Part shown: positions 16,760 to 22,194 of the stretch, piece after piece
How positions within the stretch are numbered: the stretch's first letter is position 1
How the letters are laid out: each line of letters starts with the position of its first letter
Virus record (IMG/VR): IMGVR_UViG_3300020160_000032
Coordinates: 1-31,185 of that record
DNA: 31,185 nucleotides
Reading direction: 5' to 3' (one strand)
DNA from: a virus
Notes under the pieces: model-generated
Seen by the model: the letters and a program-made list of their open reading frames with translations, nothing else
What the model was told of the DNA's origin: nothing
Databases searched by the model: none
Translations under genes and position numbers: made by a program

Positions 16760-16963
16760 ATGGTTATGCAAAATCTTACTCCCGAGCAACAAGATAAACT
16801 CGTGCGTCAATATGCCGCCAACGAGTACAAAGAAAAACGTCGTAACGAATATCCACCAATTACTGACTACATTGATGGCGTGGTGAAGGGCGACCAATCT
16901 CAGATTGACGCTTACGTTGCGGCTTGTCAAGCCGTTAAAGCAAAATACCCCAAACCCGTTTAA
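16760..16963 (+). CDS. Small conserved fibre-adjacent protein (67 aa)
   Basis: The product is helical and charged: LTPEQQDKLVRQYAANEY, then YPPITDYIDGVVKGDQSQID and VAACQAVKAKYPKP. The motif YPP(I)xDYxDGxVKGDxxQIxxYxxxCxxVKAKYPK is frequent in phages immediately after tail-fibre genes. It may be a fibre chaperone or short fibre accessory, but no function is proven. AAGGAAAAA lies upstream of the first ATG (16760); a second ATG two codons later is also possible. The neighbour downstream begins 12 bases after the stop with its own AAGGAGC. Confidence 0.82.
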   Translation: MVMQNLTPEQQDKLVRQYAANEYKEKRRNEYPPITDYIDGVVKGDQSQIDAYVAACQAVKAKYPKPV

Positions 16964-16975
16964 GGAGCCTAAATC

Positions 16976-17290
16976 ATGACCACTTTTACAACCAAAATCA
17001 CGGCTATGTACACCCTGCAACAGCCTGACCCAAACTACGTAGTGAACGCCCTCTGGGAAGTCACTGGCGTTGACGGCACATACACCGCATCCATCGGTGG
17101 CAACACACAGTTCAACTCTGCTGACCAAGAGGGTGCATTCATCCCCTACGCCAGCCTAACTGAGGCAATCGTCATCGGTTGGATTCCTGAGTCTGCCATT
17201 GCAAGCGCACAAGCCTGTGTACAGGGACAAATCGACAGCATGATTACACCGCCTGTCAGCCCCCAGAACACAGCTTTGCCTTGGGCATAA
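16976..17290 (+). CDS. Conserved phage protein, DUF7936-like (104 aa)
   Basis: The product starts TTFTTKITAMYTLQQPDPN, followed by VVNALWEVTGVDGTYTASI and GGNTQF, then LTEAIVIGWIPESAIASA and a short tail ending LPWA. The WxVTGxDGTYTASxxGxxxF strand and LTExxVxGW segment are characteristic of a small unassigned family found beside phage fibre genes (I recall it as DUF7936). It has a strong AAGGAGC before the ATG. The length is normal for this family. The role is unknown; co-location with fibres suggests a small fibre or tail accessory. Confidence 0.75.
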   Translation: MTTFTTKITAMYTLQQPDPNYVVNALWEVTGVDGTYTASIGGNTQFNSADQEGAFIPYASLTEAIVIGWIPESAIASAQACVQGQIDSMITPPVSPQNTALPWA

Positions 17291-17301
17291 GTTAACGGGA
17301 A

Positions 17302-17323
17302 GCCACCACCCGATCTTGGTGGC
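17302..17323 (+). other. Hairpin in the gap before the DUF6447-like gene
   Basis: GCCACCA at 17302-17308 pairs with TGGTGGC at 17317-17323 (7 bp) around an 8-base loop. No T-run follows, so it is not a standard terminator. The GCCACC arm is also used in the hairpin at 17581-17604. Confidence 0.5.
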
Positions 17324-17340
17324 GCATTAAAGGAAACATC

Positions 17341-17577
17341 ATGGGAAAAACAGAAAAGACCCCTGTGACAATCGACGGCGTAGAGTACAAGTTTGAAGAC
17401 ATGACACAGCAACAACAAATGTTGCTAAACCATGTCGCAGACTTGGATCGCAAACTAGACTCAGCACGATTCAACGTGGATCAGTTGCAAGTTGGCAGAG
17501 ATGCCTTCTTCAGAATGCTGAAAGATGCGTTAGAAGCCAAGCCTGAAGAGGCGGTTACAGACGTAACAGTTAACTAA
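17341..17577 (+). CDS. Small helical protein, DUF6447-like (78 aa)
   Basis: A short beta hairpin (VTIDGVEYKFEDMTQ, residues 9-23) is followed by one long helix (QMLLNHVADLDRKLDSARF, then QLQVGRDAFFRMLKDALE). This is the layout of the DUF6447 family of small phage proteins, which share an xxIDGxEYxxxxL start and a coiled helix. AAAGGAAA lies upstream, seven bases before the ATG. The gene is enclosed by the hairpin at 17302 and the terminator at 17581, so it may be the last gene of the fibre transcript. Function is unknown. Confidence 0.75.
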   Translation: MGKTEKTPVTIDGVEYKFEDMTQQQQMLLNHVADLDRKLDSARFNVDQLQVGRDAFFRMLKDALEAKPEEAVTDVTVN

Positions 17578-17580
17578 AAA

Positions 17581-17604
17581 GAGCCACCTTCGGGTGGCTT
17601 CTTC
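17581..17604 (+). terminator. TTCG-loop hairpin closing the fibre block
   Basis: AGCCACC, loop TTCG, GGTGGCT at 17582-17599 forms a 7-bp perfect stem, preceded by AAAAAG and followed by TCTTC. The stem starts five bases after the stop of the DUF6447-like gene and separates the fibre block from the lysis block. Confidence 0.65.
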
Positions 17605-17614
17605 AAGGAATTTT

Positions 17615-17809
17615 ATGGAATCGGTGGATACTAAATTGGCTGTTCACGAGGCAATCTGCACAGAAAGATACAACAGTATCGACCGATCCCTGCGCGATGG
17701 AGACAAGCGCATGACGAAGATTGAGTACCTCTTGTATGGGGTGATCATTTGTGTGCTGTTTGGCCCCGGCGTGGCTGGCGAGTTAGTCAAAAAGATATTG
17801 GGTTTGTAG
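17615..17809 (+). CDS. Small single-pass membrane protein of the lysis block (64 aa)
   Basis: The ATG at 17615 follows AAGGAA; an in-frame GTG at 17594 lies inside the hairpin and was not used. The N-terminal 42 residues are soluble and helical (DTKLAVHEAICTERYNSIDR, DKRMTKIEYLL). Then comes one membrane helix (LYGVIICVLFGPGVAGELV) and a short basic end KKILGL. The soluble part resembles the xERxxxIxxRLxxxEx heptad of small phage membrane proteins placed beside holins. It is the first gene of a run of overlapping small genes leading to the endolysin. An antiholin or lysis-regulator role is possible but not shown. Confidence 0.75.
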   Translation: MESVDTKLAVHEAICTERYNSIDRSLRDGDKRMTKIEYLLYGVIICVLFGPGVAGELVKKILGL

Positions 17810-17810
17810 C

Positions 17811-17906
17811 ATGTGGGAGTGGCTGGAAGCTATCGTAGCCTTCAGCGCAATTGTTTGCTTTGTAATATTTTGCTCTTACGTGATTGCATGGGCTGGGATA
17901 TGGTGA
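17811..17906 (+). CDS. Very short hydrophobic peptide (31 aa)
   Basis: This ATG is two bases after the preceding TAG. The frame encodes WEWLEAIVAFSAIVCFVIFC and then SYVIAWAGIW, nearly all one membrane helix. It ends directly against the next start (TGAATG). There is no clear Shine-Dalgarno, so it would rely on re-initiation after the upstream gene. The case rests on exact packing between two genes and on a coherent membrane helix. Small membrane peptides of this type are typical of phage lysis blocks, but it could be non-coding spacer. Confidence 0.5.
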   Translation: MWEWLEAIVAFSAIVCFVIFCSYVIAWAGIW

Positions 17907-18062
17907 ATGCGTTGTCTATTGATGCTTTTTTTGGTGTTTCTACCGGGAGCATCCACTCAGGACAAGAAGACTGAATACCGCTGTGTGCGGTGGGCGTGGA
18001 CGGGTGATGTTTATAACCGCAAAGTTGTTTGCCTACAGTGGGAAAAGGTTGTACGGAAATGA
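17907..18062 (+). CDS. Small exported protein with signal peptide (51 aa)
   Basis: The product begins RCLLMLFLVFLPGAS, a short signal peptide with likely cleavage after PGA. The mature part, about 36 residues, is basic: KKTEYRCVRWAWTGDVYN, then RKVVCLQWEKV. The CxRWxWTGDVYNRKVVCLxW pattern recurs in other phages within lysis regions, so this is very likely a true gene. Two Cys in the mature part could form a disulfide in the periplasm. Its start is directly after the preceding stop and its end overlaps the next ATG by four bases (ATGA). A periplasmic helper of lysis is inferred; no activity is known. Confidence 0.72.
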   Translation: MRCLLMLFLVFLPGASTQDKKTEYRCVRWAWTGDVYNRKVVCLQWEKVVRK

Positions 18063-18553
18063 TTGATCCTCTAACGGCCCTAGCGGGGATACAGAGTGCG
18101 ATCAGCATGGTCAAGAAGGCCAGTGCTGTGGCTAACGATCTTGGTTCATTAGCCCCGATGATTGGGAAGCTATTTGATGCCAAGAGTACTGCTACCAAGG
18201 CATTGATTGAGGCGAAGAAGAGCAAAGGCTCCAACATGGGGACTGCCCTCCAGATTGAGATGGCGCTTGAGCAAGCCAGAGTTTTTGAGGAAGAGCTAAA
18301 GATGCTCTTTATGACCACTGGCAAGGTTGACGTGTGGAACAAGATTAAAGCCAGACAAGACCAGATGGACATAGATGATGCAAGAGAGCTTCGCGCTTTA
18401 GAACGGGCTGAAAAGAAAGCCAAAGAGAAAGAAGAAGAGCTAAACGAGCTTGCCATGATTATTGGCGGCTGTGCATTTGTTGTGTTTTTGGTTGCAATTG
18501 GAATCTATGAGTTGATGGACTTCTGTGCAACTACTAGAAGGTGTGGTCGGTGA
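18059..18553 (+). CDS. Coiled-coil protein with C-terminal membrane helix (164 aa)
   Basis: The ATG at 18059 overlaps the previous stop (ATGA); a further in-frame TTG at 18029 is not needed. Residues 1-45 (DPLTALAGIQSAISMVKKAS, SLAPMIGKLFDAKS) are amphipathic. Residues 60-130 are a charged helix with LRALERAEKKAKEKEEELNE. A single membrane helix follows (AMIIGGCAFVVFLVAIGIY, about 133-152) with a short Cys/Arg tail. The start with DPLTA and the C-anchored layout recur in lysis and tail regions of unrelated phages, function unassigned. Spanins usually have an N-terminal anchor, so this is not a standard inner spanin. A lysis-control role is likely from context. Confidence 0.8.
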   Translation: MIDPLTALAGIQSAISMVKKASAVANDLGSLAPMIGKLFDAKSTATKALIEAKKSKGSNMGTALQIEMALEQARVFEEELKMLFMTTGKVDVWNKIKARQDQMDIDDARELRALERAEKKAKEKEEELNELAMIIGGCAFVVFLVAIGIYELMDFCATTRRCGR

Positions 18554-18687
18554 ATGAGTACCAAAAGCAGTTTGACCTCTTCTGTAAAGTCTTTGTCAGG
18601 CTCTGTGTGGCGTGGTGGGTGCTTGGACTGCTCCGCTTCTTGCCTGACGATGTTGCCAAAAAAGTACTAGGGATGTTTGGACTATGA
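18550..18687 (+). CDS. Short membrane protein with GTG start (45 aa)
   Basis: GTG at 18550 overlaps the preceding TGA (GTGA), and the stop at 18685-18687 overlaps the next ATG (ATGA). It is therefore held in frame by coupling on both sides. The product reads NEYQKQFDLFCKVFVRLCVA, WWVLGLLRFLP and DDVAKKVLGMFGL: an N-terminal amphipathic helix, one membrane helix and a basic end. The last part resembles the KKILGL end of the protein at 17615-17809. A competing 38-codon frame from the ATG at 18554 is less hydrophobic and does not fit the overlap. The role is unknown, probably lysis-related. Confidence 0.65.
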   Translation: MNEYQKQFDLFCKVFVRLCVAWWVLGLLRFLPDDVAKKVLGMFGL

Positions 18688-19295
18688 GTGACGAAAAGCC
18701 ATCAGATGTACTAAGTAAGGTGCTGTCCTATGTGGATAGTCCGTTCAAGCTGTTTGCGCTGATCCTTATGGCGGTGTTTGCGTTCTGTGGGTACTTTGTT
18801 TGGCAGAACCAAGAACTGTTGATGGGCGCATACAAAGAGTCCAAGCGAATGCCGAGCATTGTTGAGGACAGAGTAGAGGACGCGGCTTCTCATTTGTTTA
18901 AAACCACCAACGCTACCATTGTTGCCGTGTTTAAAGTTAATCCCATGTTTGGAACCAGAGTGCTGTACCGCGCTTACACCAAAGAAGGTCGAGACAAAGT
19001 TAACGATGGGCTAGATGTAGGTCTGTTTACCCAGAATTCTGCCAACAACGCTGATGTGGTGAAGCTGATGGCTAGTGAGATACCTTGTGGCGAGTACAAG
19101 TCAGCGCAATCCGAGATGGGTTTGTGGTACATCGCCAAAGGGGTTACCTACACTTGCCGAATTAGCATACCGCCTGACCCAAGCAGATTTGTAGGCCAGA
19201 TTACCGTGGGTTGGGATAATGAACCTACCGACATTCAAGTGGCAAGAACCATGATGGAAATTGCAGCCACCATGCTTTCAAGGAGTAAACAGTAA
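18684..19295 (+). CDS. Membrane-anchored protein with GAF-like periplasmic domain (203 aa)
   Basis: A cytoplasmic N-terminus of 20 residues is followed by one membrane helix (LFALILMAVFAFCGYFVW, about 23-40). The remaining 160 residues would then be periplasmic: ATIVAVFKVNPMFGTRVLYR, GLDVGLF, MASEIPCGEY, GVTYTCRISIPPDPSRFVGQ, then ITVGWDNEP and a closing helix QVARTMMEIAATML. The strand-helix order and the final VGQITVGW strand with a long helix recall small GAF-type domains. Two Cys (in EIPCGEY and TYTCRIS) could pair. Similar proteins occur beside the endolysin in environmental phages. A sensor-like or antiholin role is speculative, and the fold is inferred by pattern alone. Confidence 0.75.
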   Translation: MSDEKPSDVLSKVLSYVDSPFKLFALILMAVFAFCGYFVWQNQELLMGAYKESKRMPSIVEDRVEDAASHLFKTTNATIVAVFKVNPMFGTRVLYRAYTKEGRDKVNDGLDVGLFTQNSANNADVVKLMASEIPCGEYKSAQSEMGLWYIAKGVTYTCRISIPPDPSRFVGQITVGWDNEPTDIQVARTMMEIAATMLSRSKQ

Positions 19296-19810
19296 TGGCT
19301 CAGTTTGAACCAGCTTTTGAGCAAATGATCAAGGATGAGGGCGGATATGTCCTCCACGAAGTCCCTGGTGACACAGGAGGGATGACCTACGCAGGGATCG
19401 CTCGTAACAAGAACCCTCAGTGGAATGGTTGGGCGCTTGTGGACAAGAAAGAGTTTGGCGGGTCTTTGACGCCTATGGTGCGTGAGTTCTACCGTGTTGA
19501 GTTCTGGGACAAGATGCGAGGCAATGAGATCACTAACCAGGAAGTAGCCAACACCATCTTTAATTTTGGGGTAAATGCTGGCATGGGCATGGCTGTAAAG
19601 CTAGCTCAATTGATCGTTGGAGCGACTCCTGACGGCGGGATTGGGGCTAAAACCATAGAGAAACTCAACCAAGTTACTGATGGGCAGCGGTTCAAGGAGT
19701 CCTATGCTTTGGCTAAGATTGCCCGTTATGTTGAGATATGCAACAAGAACCCTGTGCAGGTCAAATTCCTCAAGGGCTGGATCAACAGAACATTGAAAGG
19801 TCTAGCATGA
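19295..19810 (+). CDS. Endolysin, GH108 N-acetylmuramidase with peptidoglycan-binding domain (171 aa)
   Basis: The enzyme cuts the glycan backbone of peptidoglycan at the end of infection. The N-terminal glycosyl hydrolase 108 part has the family signature: KDEGGYV with the catalytic Glu at residue 15, followed by DTGGMTYAGIAR (26-37). Then come REFYRVEFWDKMRG and VANTIFNFGVNAGMGMAVKL, leading to TPDGGIGAKTIEKLN of the type-3 peptidoglycan-binding domain. The length is normal for the family. No signal peptide is present, so it depends on a holin. The ATG shares a base with the preceding TAA and has AAGGAGT upstream; the holin gene overlaps its stop. Confidence 0.93.
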   Translation: MAQFEPAFEQMIKDEGGYVLHEVPGDTGGMTYAGIARNKNPQWNGWALVDKKEFGGSLTPMVREFYRVEFWDKMRGNEITNQEVANTIFNFGVNAGMGMAVKLAQLIVGATPDGGIGAKTIEKLNQVTDGQRFKESYALAKIARYVEICNKNPVQVKFLKGWINRTLKGLA

Positions 19811-20244
19811 GCTTGCTTGCCGTTGGATCAATTATTGAAGCCGTGGGTAAGGTTGCAGGCGACCTGATCACCACCGACAAAGAGAAGATGGAGATGGAGA
19901 TTGAGCAAAGAAAGCTAGATCTCGAAGAAAAAAAGATCGACCAAGCTACAGACTTAGCTCAGATTGAGGTTAACAAGATCGAAGCGGCATCCTCTAGCGT
20001 GTTTGTTTCGGGCTGGAGACCTGCCATTGGCTGGATCGGTGTGGCAGCTATGGGTTATCAGTTTTTGGCTTACCCACTGTTTCAGTGGGCATGGAAGTAC
20101 TTGCAGGCTATGGGATGGGTTCCTGTAGGCATGGATCCCCCTCCAGTGCTTGAAGCTGACCAGCTTTGGGTCATCCTGTCAGGTATCTTGGGTATTGCTG
20201 GTATGCGCTCCTTTGAGAAGACCAAGGGTGTGGCTAGCAAGTAA
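19807..20244 (+). CDS. Three-helix holin of the GTA type (145 aa)
   Basis: The ATG at 19807 overlaps the endolysin stop (ATGA). The N-terminal 60 residues contain an amphipathic stretch (LLAVGSIIEAVGKVAGDLI) and a long charged helix (KEKMEMEIEQRKLDLEEKK). The membrane part begins SGWRPAIGWIGVAAMGYQFL (68-87), the hallmark of the GTA_holin_3TM family (PF11351). It continues LAYPLFQWAW, and a last helix LWVILSGILGIAGMRSFEK ends in the family's GxRxxEK motif. It would form lesions that release the endolysin. The order lysin then holin is reversed from the classical cassette but known for this family. A promoter candidate follows in the gap. Confidence 0.9.
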   Translation: MSLLAVGSIIEAVGKVAGDLITTDKEKMEMEIEQRKLDLEEKKIDQATDLAQIEVNKIEAASSSVFVSGWRPAIGWIGVAAMGYQFLAYPLFQWAWKYLQAMGWVPVGMDPPPVLEADQLWVILSGILGIAGMRSFEKTKGVASK

Positions 20245-20246
20245 CC

Positions 20247-20275
20247 TTGTCACAACCTAAAAGGCATACTAAAAT
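20247..20275 (+). promoter_or_regulatory. Sigma70-like promoter for the tail genes
   Basis: TTGTCA (20247-20252) and TAAAAT (20270-20275) are separated by exactly 17 bases. They lie in the largest intergenic gap of this half of the window (58 bases). GAGGTG, five bases before the ATG at 20303, provides the ribosome site. Transcription would begin near 20282. Confidence 0.6.
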
Positions 20276-20302
20276 GTCCCAACGAATCTACGAGGTGAAC
20301 GC

Positions 20303-20938
20303 ATGACGACCGCAAGTGTTATGACCTATGACAGTTTGGTCGAAAACATCCAGTCTTATCTGGAGCGTACCGACCCTGCCACAATTGAGAAAATCCCTCT
20401 GTTCATCATGCTTGCTGAGCAGATCATTGCCTCTCAGATCAAGTTTTTGGGCAACATGACCGTGAACACAAGCAACATGGTTATTGGCGAGAATATCATC
20501 GCCAAACCTGCTCGTTGGCACAAAACAGTCTCAGTCAATGTCACAGTCGCAGGAAAGCGTCAGCCAGTCTTTAACCGCAGGTATGAGTACCTTCGTGAAT
20601 ACTGGCCAGACCCCGCAGCAACTGAAGTCCCCAAGTTCTATTGTGACTATGACTACACCCACTGGTTGATCGCCCCCACGCCAGATGATGATTACGCCTT
20701 CGAGGTTTTGTACTACGAGCGAGTGCAACCCCTTGATTCTTCCAACCAGACGAACTGGTTTACGCAGTACGCTCCTCAAGCGCTCCTGTATGGTGCTTTG
20801 TTGCAAGCTATGCCATTCTTGAAGAACTATGACCTAGTTCCTTCCTGGCAAGCTCAGTACAAGCTCATCATGGATACCTTGATGGCTGAAGACAAGTTGC
20901 GTATCGCAGATCGTCAAGCAGTGGCATCAGACTCATGA
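20303..20938 (+). CDS. Head-to-tail adaptor, SU10/T7 gp11-like (211 aa)
   Basis: The product has the typical podovirus adaptor order. Helices come first: YDSLVENIQSYLERTDPATI, KIPLFIMLAEQIIASQIK. A beta part follows (NMVIGENIIAKPARWHKTVS, RRYEYLREYWPDP, PKFYCDYDYTHWLIAPTPDD). A final helical part carries FEVLYYERVQPLD, NWFTQYAPQALLYGALLQAM, then PFLKNYDLV. The PKFYxDYDYxHWxIAPTP and YAPxALLYGALxxAxPFLK segments are strong family markers. It attaches the tail nozzle to the portal ring. It is the first gene after the promoter candidate and overlaps the next gene (ATGA). The other adaptor-like gene, at 9855, may serve as a second ring or neck part. Confidence 0.82.
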   Translation: MTTASVMTYDSLVENIQSYLERTDPATIEKIPLFIMLAEQIIASQIKFLGNMTVNTSNMVIGENIIAKPARWHKTVSVNVTVAGKRQPVFNRRYEYLREYWPDPAATEVPKFYCDYDYTHWLIAPTPDDDYAFEVLYYERVQPLDSSNQTNWFTQYAPQALLYGALLQAMPFLKNYDLVPSWQAQYKLIMDTLMAEDKLRIADRQAVASDS

Positions 20939-22194
20939 GTTACAACAGCCCATTCACAGGTCAGGTCATTCAACCGACCGACGTCTCCTATCGTGCCATT
21001 ACGCTGAGTGCAAACACCCAGTTGCAGTGGCCTATCAACGGTAACGCAACAGATGACTATGCTGCCAGAATTATGCAGGTCACAGCGACCACAGCAGGTC
21101 TGAGCTTGTACATGCCTCCAGCCAACCAAACCTCGGTTGGTAATGACGCGCTGATCCGAAACACTGGTGCGAATACCTTCACAGTCAAAGACTATGCTGG
21201 TACGAACACCATTGTCTCTATTGCCGCAGGTGAGACCAAGTACATCTACGTCACAGCCAACCCTAATGACCAAGGTACTTGGGGGATCATTGCTTTTGGT
21301 GTTGGTACATCATCTGCTGATGCCGCCACCTTAGCTGGTTATGGCTTGGTTGCAAGTGGTACAACCTTGAACCAGAGTCACCCTGTCCTGTCTTTAACAG
21401 CAGGTTACACATTTGCTACTACAGACCGAGCTCAGACCTATGTGTGGGGTGGCGGTACAACTACTGCTACCTTACCTGCTAGCTCTACAGTTGGGAACAA
21501 CTGGTTCACGCTGATTAAAAACAACGGTACTGGAACCTTGACTGTCAACACAACTGGATCTCAGTTGATTGATGATGGCTTAACTAAGACCTTTGCCCCT
21601 AATGAGTCAGCATTCTTGATTTCCACAGGTACTGCCTATGTGACTGTTGGTTATGGAACAAGTACTCAGTTTGAGTTCACAGCTCTAGTCAAGAGCGTGA
21701 CAAGTGGTGCATACACCCTGACAGCTAGTGAAGCATCAAACACCATCCAAACTTACATTGGGACGCTGACAGGTAATGTCACAGTCACTTATCCGCCTGT
21801 GGTTAACTTCTATGTGGTGAGTAACCAGTGTACGGCTGGTGGTTATACGTTGACCTTGACAACAGGTGTATCTGGTGGTGCGACTGCTACGATCCCTGCT
21901 GGCGGTCAGGCTACGCTGATCTGCGATGGTACGAACTTCTTGAACGCCAACACAGCTTTGGCTGGTGGTGTGTCGCTTTCGCTGATCAATGGTACGGCTG
22001 GTACGCCTTCACTGAACTTCTCTTCGGAGACCAACACAGGTATCTATCGCCCTGGTGCGGGTCGCTTTGGCATCACTGTCCTTGGTAATCAGATTGTTGA
22101 TGTGGATGCTACTGGCGCACAGGTCACAGGTGCTATTGACTCAACAGGTGTGGGTACATTTGTGGGTGGCGTAAGAGGCGGAACGTTCTCATGA
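20935..22194 (+). CDS. Fibre-like structural protein (419 aa)
   Basis: The product is beta-rich with few charged residues. It starts [30 protein letters not shown], then shows repeated blocks where a [30 protein letters not shown] unit occurs about three times (near residues 55-110, 170-230 and 245-320). These resemble the repeat of phage side-fibre or tail-spike shaft proteins. The C-terminus reads [32 protein letters not shown] and closes GGVRGGTFS. That ending is close to the SGGTF end of the fibre at 11274-13535. It is linked by ATGA overlaps to the adaptor and the tail hub, so it is probably made in fixed ratio with them. Confidence 0.8.
   Translation: MSYNSPFTGQVIQPTDVSYRAITLSANTQLQWPINGNATDDYAARIMQVTATTAGLSLYMPPANQTSVGNDALIRNTGANTFTVKDYAGTNTIVSIAAGETKYIYVTANPNDQGTWGIIAFGVGTSSADAATLAGYGLVASGTTLNQSHPVLSLTAGYTFATTDRAQTYVWGGGTTTATLPASSTVGNNWFTLIKNNGTGTLTVNTTGSQLIDDGLTKTFAPNESAFLISTGTAYVTVGYGTSTQFEFTALVKSVTSGAYTLTASEASNTIQTYIGTLTGNVTVTYPPVVNFYVVSNQCTAGGYTLTLTTGVSGGATATIPAGGQATLICDGTNFLNANTALAGGVSLSLINGTAGTPSLNFSSETNTGIYRPGAGRFGITVLGNQIVDVDATGAQVTGAIDSTGVGTFVGGVRGGTFS

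Noticed and set aside
17594-17614. GTG start for the gene ending at 17809
   Set aside because: It lies in the terminator stem; ATG 17615 with AAGGAA is better.
18029-18058. Earlier non-ATG start for the coiled-coil membrane gene
   Set aside because: It would overlap the exported-protein gene by 34 bases; the ATG at 18059 gives a neat ATGA overlap and the conserved DPLTA beginning.
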